From Rhynochetos jubatus (taxonomy: Eukaryota; Chordata; Aves; Eurypygiformes; Rhynochetidae), in contig CM050690.1 in the NCBI GenBank assembly GCA_027574665.1, forward strand, positions 36,277,357-36,341,356: a stretch of DNA of 64,000 nt. Reading direction: 5' to 3'. Below, piece after piece: positions 45,683-56,954 of this stretch (the first letter of the stretch is position 1; every line of letters begins with the position of its first letter). The position numbers and the translations under genes were made by a program. The notes under the pieces were generated by a model that saw only the letters and a list, made by a program, of their open reading frames with translations, made no database searches and was not told the origin of the DNA.

Positions 45683-48600
45683 GTTTGCCTTTGTTTTCAT
45701 TTCACCTGAATCACCTGTAAATATTTAGATGTATCCCTTCTACAAGTGAAATACTGTGTCCTGTGTTAAACGATTACTTAACGTAATGCTCTGTGAAAAG
45801 GCAGTAGATTATTTGCAGCATTTTTCTGTGTAAAGCAATGACTGTTTTAATAATAGCATTAATTTTTATTAATTGTAATTAAACAGTTTCTTTTTTGCTT
45901 GTTGATTAAAATGGGGGAAAAAATCCTTTTTGTTGTTGTTGATTGGCACAGTACAGATGACCTTGACCAAAGTTAATAAATCAATATAGTTAAGCTACTG
46001 AAAGTCAGATATTACTCCAAAGGCACTTCTGTTCTACATTCTGTGCAGACTGCAGATTTGGAAAGAGAAACTGAAACATCTTCATAGTTTAGAGCATTTT
46101 CAGACACTTCTACGTTGCAGTTGCTTCAGATATGCTTAAGGACATTAAGAATCATATAGCTTTTTTTTTCTGTGTCTTCTTATTCAGATGTTCTGCACTA
46201 TAATTAAATCTGGATCAAAAGTCCAGGACTTGAAAAAAAAAAGTCTGGTTGTGGAGTGCCTTACTTTGGCCATTAACACACAGAGCTTATTGCTGGGAAA
46301 GACTGATGTTCAAAAGACAGAAGAAAATAGCACCTGCTTTCTCACGCTGGTTTGTGTTTGCAGTCTTGATAAAAATGCAAGACAGCATATGCAGAAACTG
46401 TTCGGAAGCGCTATTCACATGGTAATTCCTTTGTATTTGAATAATTTCTTTTCAGGTGCCTGAATGAATGCCAGACTAGTGGAAGGATTTGAGCATCCCC
46501 TCCCTTAAGTTAATAAGTACCATATTTAGAATCTGATTTATTGGATCAAAGACCACCATTTTGGGCACTCAAAAATGAAAGTTGGGCTCACTGATTGAAA
46601 TCAGATCCAAGTTTATCTGAATAACTTATGTTTAGATAGCATGATCTCAAATGGAATTTACCAAAACCTCAATTTTTCTGGATGAGAGGAAATGTCATTG
46701 TAAAGTTTTCCTCACATTATTTCCATTCATGGTAAATGACAAAACACAGAACTGGGCTGACACTTGCTGAACCCCAGTGAGATGCAAAATACTATTTCAG
46801 TATTTCAGTAGTCACAGGCCAACAAAAGCATGCAAATAACCCCAGATCAAAGCTAACATTCATGGTATGGGAAAAACAAATGTAATCAAACTTGGTAGCA
46901 TGAGCTGAGACTGGTGGATCAGAACTGACACTGTACTTTTCTGAATTTTTCTGATTAATGTTATAGCATCTTAATGTTTGTTCAAATCATTAAGACATAA
47001 AACAGTTGCATGCACTTTGTAGCCAGTCTTCTGAATATTTGATGTGTTTATAAATTAGAGCAAAGTATTTTCATAAGTTAGCATGCTCAATGCCATTTTG
47101 ACAGGTTTCTTAAGGCTGGCCTGTCCTAACTAAAAATAACACTCTGAACAGAATGAAGTAGCTGGTGAAAATCTGTAGCCTCTCATATGATGGAAGTCTG
47201 AGTCAACATGACCTCTTCTGTCAGTTTTAGTTTTGATATGTAGGTATACTGGTGTGCAGTCTAAAATCTATTTGGAACAAATATTAAGCTAAATGATTGC
47301 ACCAATACAAATTAAGGATGTACCATGTAGCAACTGGTCACTAGGCTGCAAGCCACCTACATCTAAGCCCACATCTTTGTCTTTTATCTGTCAATTAGCT
47401 TTGATTCCAACATTGTTGTTCAGTTTTGATATGGGATATAGTTTAATGTAGGAATAAGGTGCATTTCATTTCACAGTACATCTGCGCATGCTCCTGCTTG
47501 TGTTTTTTACTGTGTATTAATTAAAGTTGTGCTGACCCAAACAACAGAAAGCATCATTCATCAGAATGTCTTGCTTGCCTCATTTCAAATCAAAAGCTAA
47601 CTTAATTAACATGGTTTCCCACACAAACACTGAATCTGTCCATATCCATTAAAAGCTTGGCCAAGATTTCTAACAAACCATGCCTGAGTATGCTCATAGT
47701 TTTGCAGACCTTTGGCATCTGTGGCTAAGTGTCATGCTGGCAGTGAAACAATAAACTAGGCTCAGCTTTGCATCTTTTCAGTTTTGCTTATGGAAAGATT
47801 TTTGGTTTTCTAATTGTTGACCTTCATTACTCTTGGAAAGTTGAGTTATTTTTTCTAGGTCTAAAGAATAGTACTATGTCTGCATAGGACCAAAACTTGC
47901 TCAGTTTGGCACATGTTCCTGAAAGGAAGGGATCCATTTTAATTGCATTATATTATTCAAACTTTACTCAATATAAAGGGAAAGAAAAATAAGTGTCATT
48001 ACTTATTGATAGTGTGATTTTCTTTGAGTTTTATTTTTTGTTTATCTTAATTAGAATTATAATTTTCAAAATAACTCAGATTAAAACAACAAGCTTGGCC
48101 AAGAAAATCGGGGAAATTGTGTCCTATAAAATTTTTTTAGTAGCTCACCTATAAACAAAGATGTAAAGAAAACGTAAAGATGCATATGGGTGAACTTTCT
48201 TGAATGCTAATGGTGCTGAATGGGCCTGAAGAGGTTGGAATTTGAGTGGGAAAAAATCTAAAAGTACTCCTGTACTAACTGGAGAGTTCAGTGTGTTAAA
48301 ATGCTAACAACCATCCATTGCTGCCTGGTGAAAAAGAGAGTATTATAGACCTTCTGTCTCAACGGCATGACAGACAGTGGACATGATTCTGTTCTCACCC
48401 ACTAAACTGTGTGAATGTTGCATTACTGTGGTTGACAGGTATAACATAATAATAATAAAGTAGAAGATAACAAGCCTGTTCCTTTATTTTCTTCCAGGTG
48501 GAGGGGAAATCAGAGAATCTTACCATCATAGGGATATAGGAAACAGTGCCAATTAGAAGTGAGGGACTGTCTTTAAATAATAGAAAACAATTCCTTTCTG

Positions 48601-50699
48601 CAGTCTGAGGAGCAAGATGCAAGAAAAGATAATAGCTTACTGCATTTTATCATCCTGTACTAAAAATCCATGCCTGAAACATGTTATTTCCAAATTCAAC
48701 TTGAGACCCAGTGCAGCTCAAGTTTTAAACTAAAGTAGAAACTATTTATTTAACAGAAGTCAAACATGAATGTAAAGACACAGGGAAAAAACCAACCAAA
48801 CCTCCCATTTTCTCCTGTTCATTCCAAATAATCATCTAATCTTTAAGGAAATCAAGAACTTTGAGTGATGCAGATAAATTTGTTTGGCTTGAATGAAGAA
48901 GGACAAAATAGAAGGAAAATATTATTTTGGGGATAGTATTTCTAATGAAGACTATGGCATATGAAACAATATTTTATTAATAAGTGTAATCTGATACTGG
49001 ATTGGTAAAAAAAACTTTTCTCCACTGAATTTTTATACTGTTCAGTGCTTTTTTCCCCTTTGCCTTGGAAAGAGGATTTATTCTACAGTTAAGTTAAAAC
49101 TGGCACTTTTTATGTATGTCTCTGTATGTTTGTAATATTTGTCAAACCATTCTTTAGTTGTGGTATAACTGCGTTATGCCTTTTGTAGTTAGATCTTCTA
49201 CATTGTAAGGGCCTTGTTGGATACAGCTTCAGTCAGTAAGCACATTACTAGCCAAGATGAATTATAGATGAGGATATGACTTTGTGACTGTTAAGGCATT
49301 CTGTTGAGGAGCTGTTCTGGCTCTCTCTGTTTATATATATGAAGGAAAGGGATTAAATGCAAATATCACAGTCAGTGCTTTGCTTGTGTGTTAAGGTTTT
49401 ATGTTTTTCATGTCAGTTATTCTCAAAATCAGGTCTGGACAGAAAAACCCCCAAAATGCACTCTTGTCCTAATGCTGATTGGACAGATTTCCTGAACTAT
49501 AGTCTGAGAAAGAACACATTAACATAGGTCTTATAAAATTTTTAAATCCCACTATAGCTAATCAGTTTGAACAAGACATTTAAGCTGTAAATAGCTTTTA
49601 AAAGTAAACAGAGCTTTATACTGACAGCTACTATTACATTTTCTGCTTCTGAGTGTGAGAAAATTAATGTACCAAGAAAGTGCCTACTATTTAAAGGCAT
49701 CTTGCTGCAGACATTTTTAACAACTGAAATTTCCAGTGGGTAGGCCACTGAAGTGTCTCGTCATTAAGTTGTGCACCGTACATTAGAAACAGGTGCACCA
49801 CTGGAAACCTTGCATGACAGCAGAGCCTTCAAGATTTGCCAATTAGGATGCTACTAAAACAGCAAACATAACAAGAGTTACAGTCTAGCTGATCTACCTA
49901 AGAAAAAAAGACAGGAAGGAAGAAATTTTTTTGTTGTTCTGCTGTACAACACAAGTTTTGAGAATTAACTAGTGAACATATTTTTCCTTTTTTAACCTAC
50001 AAAGCAAGAAGTGTTATTTGATGGGACAGACTGAAACATTTCCTGAGGTGTTTCTTAACTTTTAAATTATATACAATAGCAAGATGACTTTTAATTTTTA
50101 ATATTATTTATTAAGGATCTACTGATCTGAATTAGGAGAAAAAAATTAACAGAAGAAGAAATATAACAGGTAATAAAGTCATATTAGAACATTAGAGGTA
50201 AATTTGCATAACAGTGATTTTGTGAGGAGTGATTCAACTTCCGTTCTGCTTTAAGACCAAAATTCTGTAGAACGGTTCTTTTATGTATTTTACCTTAATT
50301 TGTTCACTTTTTGTTAGATTTTGCTTAGATGATAAGATACAATTCTGTAATTCTGTGGTTTAAAATATTTATTTATTTTATCTCTCAGAAACTTACATAT
50401 CTCTCAATGTCAGAATATCTATATTTTAGATATATAAATTTCTAATTTAAGCCAACAATCTTGTGCCACTTTACACTTCATGCTGCTTCTTTATGAGAGA
50501 TAAGGCTGAAGTGCATAACTTCTCTCATGTAAACAGTAAAGTCACCAGTTACTTTTAGGAGAGGATTAAAAGGGTAATAAGAAACCTTGTGTATCTGTGT
50601 CTTAGGTGCCTGATCCTGTCATAATTCTCTATGTTCAGTAGGTTTAAGAAGACAGAATAGAAACAAACTTTATACAGGAAAGGAGTTTGATCCAATTCC

Positions 50700-50719
50700 T
50701 TTTTTTTTTTTTTTTTTTT
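50700..50719 (+). repeat. Poly-T tract
   Basis: About 20 consecutive T in AT-rich sequence, with no identifiable retroposed sequence next to it. Confidence 0.9.
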
Positions 50720-51095
50720 GAATATTTGTACTTACACATAATACATTCATTTCTGCTCTTCGAAGTTCTCATGTCATGGTCTTACTCAGCCAAACAGAAG
50801 AGTAAATGTTTTTTGAAGAGATGATGTTGGCACTGCTCAGCAGTGAATATTCAATAGAAACTTGGTCAATTTTGTCAAGAAAAATTGAAATTCTGAGTGA
50901 AGATGGGTAAATATTGCACCTAAAATTTGTGGGTTTCAGATATAGGATTTTTTTGCCCTCTATACAGTCATTTAATCTCTGTGCCCTTCCTATCCGTTAT
51001 CCTGCTGTAACCTCAGTTTTAACCACTTTCACCAATAAAGATAAGGCTAGATGGAAAAAAAGCCAGTGGAAAAATCCAGCATTTGAAGAAATTAG

Positions 51096-51096
<1 letters not shown>

Positions 51097-51141
<45 letters not shown>

Positions 51142-51142
51142 C
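51097..51142 (+). repeat. (TATC)11 microsatellite
   Basis: Eleven uninterrupted TATC units followed by a partial unit. The overlapping frame at 50914-51234 reads the repeat as Ile-Tyr-Leu-Ser units and is an artefact. Uninterrupted length suggests a polymorphic locus. Confidence 0.97.
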
Positions 51143-51289
51143 CAACATCAGCAATTCAGACAGCAAAATGGAGAGCAATAGAGAAAATTTTCTTACAGAA
51201 ATGTTATTACACACATGGTTTGGATGTGAATTAGTAAAAATGAGACAAGAATTTAAATTTCAGAATCTTTCAAAAACTGTGTTTGGAAA

Positions 51290-51902
51290 GCCAACTGGAT
51301 TCTGGCCTGTACCTGGAGAAGCATGGCCAGCAGGTTGGGGGTGGTGATTGCCCTCCACTACTCAGCTCTCATGAGCCTCCATCTGCAGTACTTCATCCAG
51401 CTCTAGGGTCCCCAACATCAGAAGGATATCGACTGGTTGGAGTGATTCCAGAGGAGGCCACGAAGATGATCAGAGGGCTGGAGCACCTCTCATATGGACA
51501 AAGGCAGAGAGAATTGGGCTTGTTCAGCCTGGAAAAGAGAAGGCTCCAGGGAGACCTTATAACACCTTCCAGTACCTGAAGGGGACCTACAAAGAATCTG
51601 GGGAGGGACTTTTTACAAGGGCCTGTAGTGATAGAACAAGGGGTAACGAGTTTAAATTGAAAGCTGGTAGATTTACATTGGATATCAGGAAAAAATTTGT
51701 TCATGAAAAGGGTGGTGAAGCAATGGAACAAGTTTCCCAGAGAAGCTGTGGATGCCCCATCCCTGGATGTGTCTTCAAGGCCAGGCTGGATGAGGCTTCG
51801 GACAACCTGGTCTAGCAGAAGGTGTCCCTGGCCATGGCAGGGGGGTTGGAATTAGATGATCTTTAAGGTCGCTCACAACTCAAACCGTTCTGTGATTCTA
51901 TA
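51290..51902 (+). mobile_element. CR1 LINE, 5'-truncated
   Basis: Starts in the ORF2 C-terminal region ('gtacctggagaagcatggcc') and runs through 'gaggaggccacgaagatgat' and 'ttgggcttgttcagcctgg' to a 3' UTR and octamer tail ('gttctgtgattctat'). A frame at about 51430-51579 keeps [18 protein letters not shown] and [17 protein letters not shown], then breaks. It is inactive. Confidence 0.96.
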
Positions 51903-52599
51903 ATCAGTATTTCACCATTCATTGTAAAGTTAATAGTATGCTGGGTGATAAAATATAGACTGGGTTGTGGGGGGGAGGGAAGAAGACATTTCAGACTTCA
52001 GTATTGAATTTTCTTCTGGTTTGTAATGGAAATGAAATTTCAAACAAAAGTCGCAGAGTCTAAGGCTGGTAGAAGTATGCCTGATGGATTGCTTTATGGA
52101 CTTATTTGAAGGAAGACTCTGTTCCCCAGCAGCCTGCTAGTACTGTTGGCTAATGAAAATTCAAACCTAAAGCAATTATGCCAGATTATGTTAAAATCAT
52201 GTGCTTTTCCATAACACTGGGCCAGGATTGCTGTCTGTGGTGTTACCTCTGAGACCTGTTTTCTGATTTAGTCACGCCATGTGACGAAGATGCAAGAAGA
52301 GATTAACTGAATGTGTTGAAATATGGATAATTGGCTTCCAAAAATCTCTGCTGAGGAAATGGCCTCAACTTTCTAGAGTTATAAAAGGTTGTATGACCAA
52401 GGCAAGGCAGTAGAAGAAAGAGGACAGGAGCTCCTAGAAGGGTGTAGCATGGAAGCTTGTAACTTCTGGAAACAGCAGGAAGGTGGAGGAAGGTTTGAGC
52501 CAAGGCCTTGGTATTAAAGGAGGAAGAACAAGTTCTACTAAGGGGCTTCTCCAGAGAGAACACTACAGTATGTTACAGACACTGCAAGGGTCATTTAGA
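51903..52599. other. Unassigned sequence between two CR1 pieces
   Basis: No gene. The last 300 bp could be the upstream end of the old CR1 that follows, but I cannot align it. Confidence 0.4.
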
Positions 52600-53720
52600 C
52601 TAGTATCTGTTGTTTTTCATCTGTTAGTGTGACACAGTTAGTGAGGACACTGGGCAGATCATAGGTGACTACACAGCTCTGGGTGAAGGGTTAAGGAGGA
52701 CAACAGTCCAGATAATGATTCTCTCAGTTCCTCAGGTCAAGCACCTGATTAGTAAGAGACAGATCCATTAGGCTAATGCCTGCCTGATTAGCTGGTATTT
52801 CTAGCAAGACTGGCTTCTTCAAGTATGGTGAGGAAAAATGTTGCTATAAAGAGAGAAGCTCCATGTGGAAGAGAGAGAAGAAAGTCTGTGAACAAATTTT
52901 CTAATCCAGTGAGAAGGGTTTTAAATTAGGTTAATCAGAAACAAGTAAAGGAAATACAGGTGGAAGAAGGCTACAAGGGAGGCTTGCACATACCTGCTCA
53001 GAAGGGAGGATTTTCAGAGACTTACATTGGGCATCTGTACACTGATGTAGGAAACTGAGGCAACAAACCAAAAGAATTGGAAGTCTATGTGAACTAACAG
53101 GATGAGAACAGAATTACAAAGACTTTGCGGGAAAGCACACATGACTGTCATAGATGGCTATAGGTTATTTAGAAAAGATAGATGGAGAAGATGAGGAAGG
53201 GGCATTGCAACTTGTGTAGGAGCTGTTTAACTGCCCAGAGCTCCAGGAAACTGCACATGTCGTCAGTAATATCTGGACCAAGATCACTGTGGAAAGCTGC
53301 ACTAAAAATGATGTGTTGGGAATCTCTTACAGGATCTTCCAAGGGGAGCAAAAATATAAGACTTTTTCAAGCAATTTGTAGAAGTCTCCTGATAGTATGG
53401 CAGGGGTTTCAATCTCCCAGGCATCTGTGGCAAAGACAGCATGAGTTCAGACACCCCAAGAATTTTCTCAGCTGCATTTTGAGAAAGGTTCCTGAGGCAA
53501 ATGAAGATGGCCAAACACATAATGTTCTGCTTTACCTCCTGCTGATGAACAACAAAAAGCTGGTGCTAAATGTGGTCACAGACATAGTTTTGGCTCCAAA
53601 GAAACAAGAGACTACTTACTTTATCCTCTGGGGATAGGCTATAAAGAAGCAGCAGAATTAGGAAACTGACATCCTGGAAGGCACAGCTTATTCTGGGAAG
53701 AAGTCCAGTGGGACAGTAGT
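52600..53720 (+). mobile_element. Old CR1 fragment from the endonuclease end
   Basis: A heavily diverged stretch that follows the order of the upstream part of CR1. It has 'gggcagatcataggtgacta', then 'ggctaatgcctgcctgatta' with 'tggtatttctagcaag', then 'gggttttaaattaggtt', then 'catagatggctataggttat', then the endonuclease core 'ttcaatctcccaggcatctg'. It stops before the RT. Boundaries are approximate. Unlike all other copies here it preserves the 5' rather than the 3' part, so the 3' half has been lost or is elsewhere. The match is from memory of CR1 wording and needs an alignment. Confidence 0.6.
53150..53640 (+). pseudogene. CR1 ORF2 endonuclease remnant
   Basis: The DNA around 53404-53440 corresponds to the CR1 apurinic-type endonuclease box usually read as GDFNxPDICW. 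Here frameshifts turn it into GFQSPRHLWQ in the 151-codon frame at 53182-53637, so that frame, although open, is not the original protein frame. Neighbouring words matching the endonuclease region are 'cttttt-caagcaatttgtag' and 'gaagtctcctgatag'. The expected catalytic residues cannot be read in one frame. Inactive. Confidence 0.55.
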
Positions 53721-54535
53721 TAGGGTAGTCAAAGTACAGTTTATTGGAATTACAAGTATTGATTCTTTTCTAGTGATTCTAATAAGTTTTAGGCTGGATG
53801 TTATGTGTACCTAACCTGTGAATTGTTACCAACACAACTTACAGCAAGCTCCTTACTTCCATCTCTCAGTCTGTTTCACCTCCGACCCCAGTTTTCTTGC
53901 TGCTTCTGCACCACATCTATTTCTTTCACTTCCTTTGCACAACTCTCTCCTTTTCCTTTATCTTTTCAAGTTTTCAATTACTTAAACATTTTCTTAAACA
54001 GCAATACTGTTCTTGCTTGTAGCCAACTTAATTCTTTGCTCTACTTAATCTTTGGAGAGGTGGGAACAGTCATCAAACTTAAACTTGGGAGGGAGAGAAA
54101 AGAACGGAAGAAGAATAGCATTCTTTTCCTAATCTTGTAATATATGCAACCCTAATAAACTACATTCAAAAGGCATTCACAATAATGAAAGAGCATAACT
54201 TCTGTGTTTGGTTTTTGTTGGTTTTTTTTGTGGTTTTTTTTTTCTTTTTTCTTTTTTTTAATTAATTAAGTGTGAAAGTGCTAATGAGAAAGAACTGACA
54301 GACTCAGAAATAACATATAATCAAATAGGAAGCTTGCCATAAACTTACAAGTACAGTTTCTTAAATTCATATAGCTCTATAGAAGATGATGTACTTTTTG
54401 TAATAAAAATAAGACAGATATATATGAATGAAATTTACAACTGATCTTATACTTAGAGAAGACAAAAAAGTTGGTCTCATGAAGGAAATGAAACAAATAT
54501 ACACCCAAATATAACATGCTATTTTATAATTGTTC
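53721..54535. other. AT-rich sequence, no gene seen
   Basis: A pyrimidine-rich stretch at about 53840-53990 gives a low-complexity 111-codon frame (53805-54140). A T-rich tract ending in TTAATTAATT lies at 54212-54269. No recognised gene. Confidence 0.5.
54212..54269 (+). repeat. T-rich low-complexity tract
   Basis: Long T-runs with single G or C interruptions, ending in a TTAA run. Confidence 0.85.
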
Positions 54536-54666
54536 AACCAAGGTCAGGATGGATGAAGCTTTGAGCAACCTGGTCTAGTGAGGGGTGTCCCTGCCCACGG
54601 CAGCAGGGTTGGAACTGGATGATCTTTAAGGTCCCTTCCAACCCTAAACATTCTATGATTCTATGA
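54536..54666 (+). mobile_element. CR1 LINE 3'-end fragment
   Basis: Only the last 131 bp of a CR1: 'gatgaagctttgagcaacct', 'gatgatctttaaggtccctt' and a well-kept tail 'attctatgattctatga'. Severely 5'-truncated. Confidence 0.95.
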
Positions 54667-55831
54667 ACTCTTCAAGAATCGTCTCACACACAGATTTTAA
54701 GACTGATTTATTTCCTTACCTACAGAATAGCACAGAAAAGGAAAGTTTGTGAGTGAAAATGTTTTTTAAATAACATCTAACTGAATTTAATAACAATAAG
54801 AATACAAGACTTAGTTCTTGCATCTCACTTTAACAGAGAAGTCTATATGAAAATATGGTTATATTCTTAGGAGATGTTTCCCAGTTTCCGGACAGAGACG
54901 GAGAGTTTCTTTTTCCATTAATATTAGATGCGTTCAGAGAGAAAGAAGAAATGAGGGAAGTAGAGGTCACAAGCAGAACATTAGTGTAACACTCTTGACC
55001 TTGCTTTTTGTATCTTCCTCTCACTGGGTGTTGTGCTGAAGCAGTCAGAGATGTGATGATGTATCTCTAGAATAGCAAGAACAAGAACTTGGAATCCTGG
55101 CTCTTTCTGGCTTGAAAAGACAAACAGGATATTAGTTTCACTGGGCTCCTTCAGTAGAATATGTAGGTTGATTCTGCTGGCTACATTATAGTTGATTTAA
55201 TGGTCTGGTTTCATTGAAAAGGGAAGAAGAATGATGACACAATGAAAACAGTTAAGACTTAGGTAGAAGAGATTTGAGAGAAAAAAATGGAAATTCTAGG
55301 TGACAAAAAGGAGGAAGTAAATCGGAGAAATTGCCATATGGTTAAAAGAGGAATAAAATATTTTATTGGTGGAGGGCTGGAAGAAGGAGCACAGATTTTC
55401 AGTCATGTTAGGGTGGCGTTGCCAGCCTTCATCATTATGAATGGATAAGATGCCCCCTTCCTCTTCAAGCTTGATAATAGCAAGGTTAAATTTTGGTTTG
55501 TGTTTTGGAGGACAGATGTTGTAGACTTGCAGAAAATAATTTGTGTTTGAGTATGTGTGCCAAGAAGTGGACCCTGTTATATGTTAAATGCATGAGATAG
55601 GAGGAGGCTGTGCTTTCTTTTACTGTGACTAGAGAGAGGAATTCTTTACTATATTTTAAAAAAGAAGTATTTATCTTTTGTAGGGTATTTCAATATCATC
55701 CCTTGGTTTTGACCTCAGCTATGGATAGACCTTGCATTACTTAACAGTCTGAGGTGGAAGAATGATGTAGAATTCCAAAAGAAAATAGGACTTCTGAAAG
55801 AATTTGTTCCTATTGAATGATCTTTCTCCCA
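54667..55831. other. AT-rich sequence, no gene seen
   Basis: No recognised coding region or mobile element between the CR1 tail and the solo LTR. Confidence 0.5.
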
Positions 55832-56435
55832 TGTCTTAGTTTTGCATCAGTTAGTTTATATTTTGCTTCACCCCATAATACACCAAGCTGGATAGGTGCC
55901 CACGGCACTGCAGGACCAGCAGGGAGGGGGTAGGGATGTGGGTGGAACGCATTACGGTTGGGTATGACCCCAGAAAGAGGAAGGGTCTGAGGGGGCTTCT
56001 GGCCAAGGGGGCTGGGTTATTTTTTGTTGTGGGGACCTCATGGCAAGTGGTGGGTGCTCCGGGCAGAGCGAGCATTTTGCCAGGCAGATTGGTCTAGGAG
56101 TTGGGGTTTGAAAGTTTTTTTTCTCTCTTACTCTCTGGACCTCCAGGTGGTTTCATGGAGGGTTTTCTCCCTTCAGGTTGGTTTTCTTTTTTTTTTCCCT
56201 TCTCGGGGTGAGATCCTGTATCATTTGTTCTACTTTTTTCCTCTGTTCCTTAAATTACTCATTAGCACTAGCATTGTTAGTAACTCCCTAAGTTTCATTT
56301 ATATGACTAAATAGTTCTTATCTCAACTCTTTTCCTCGGCTTGTTCCTCCAACCCTTCCTCACCGGGAGGGGGTGTGTGTGGGGGGGGGGTGGGTCGGAG
56401 TGGTAGAGTGGCTGGTTGTGATAAAACCCACAACA
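55832..56435 (+). mobile_element. ERVL-like solo LTR with target duplication
   Basis: A 604-bp element starting TGTCTTAGTTTTGCATCAG and ending 'aaaacccacaaca'. It contains 'agttcttatctcaact' and a GC-rich U5 end with a long G-run. The pattern of TATCTCAAC, pyrimidine stretch, G-rich stretch and final AACCCACAACA follows the ERVL-like LTRs at 33 and 43 kb, but the U3 is diverged, so it is another subfamily. Flanking 5-mers tccca (55827-55831) and cccca (56436-56440) form a target duplication with one mismatch. No internal sequence remains, so it is a solo LTR. The open frames here on both strands are incidental. Confidence 0.72.
56365..56394 (+). repeat. G-quadruplex-type run in LTR U5
   Basis: GGG, GGGGG, a TG-rich spacer, G10 and GGG within 30 nt near the 3' end of the solo LTR: four or more G-runs with short loops. 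Confidence 0.85.
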
Positions 56436-56569
56436 CCCCAGCACTTTTGCTTCCAGAAGGACTACAGAGACTCCACGGATAAGAGAATAACATGCACTTT
56501 TTTCTAGTATGCATTACGAACGGGCAGTTTCAAGACTACAGCTATGTTCCATGCAAGCCTTTTGTACAG

Positions 56570-56954
56570 CAGAATCATAGAATGGTTAGTGTTGGAAGGG
56601 ACTTTAAAGATCATCTAGTTCCAACTCCCCCTGCCATGGACAGGGACAGCCTCCACTAGACCAGGTTGCTCAAAACCTCATCCAGCCTGGCCTTGAACAC
56701 TCCCAGCGATTTGTCATCCACACGTTCTCTGGGCAACCTGTTCCAGTGCCTCTCCACCCTCTACGTGAAGAATTTCTTCCTGATATCTAATCTAAATCTC
56801 CCTGCTTCCAACTTAAACCCGTTACCCCTTTACAAGGTCCTGTCACTGCAGGCCCTTGTAAAAAGCCCCCTCCCAGCTTCCTTGTAGGCACCTTCAGGTA
56901 CTGGGAGGCTGCAATAAGGTCTCCGCAGAGCCTTCTCTTCTCCAGGCTGAACAA
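56570..56954 (-). mobile_element. CR1 LINE 3'-end fragment
   Basis: The inverted tail 'cagaatcatagaatgg' is followed by the 3' UTR, 'ctctgggcaacctgttccag', 'gaatttcttcctgatatcta' and the end of ORF2 up to 'cttctccaggctgaacaa'. Relatively well preserved. The overlapping plus-strand frame at 56666-56887 is antisense. Confidence 0.96.

Larger units (their letters stand above)
44445..51289. other. Long AT-rich stretch without genes
   Basis: About 6.8 kb with no recognised gene, CR1 or LTR. It contains T9 followed by (GT)n at 45660-45682, poly-T at 50700-50719 and the (TATC)11 microsatellite at 51097-51140. Open frames are short and without motifs. Confidence 0.5.

Noticed and set aside
50914-51234. 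106-codon frame containing Ile-Tyr-Leu-Ser repeats
   Set aside because: The repeats are the (TATC)11 microsatellite read in frame. No gene context.
53182-53637. 151-codon frame that looks like a gene by length
   Set aside because: It overlaps the old CR1 endonuclease region in a frame other than the ancestral one. The ancestral protein frame is broken.
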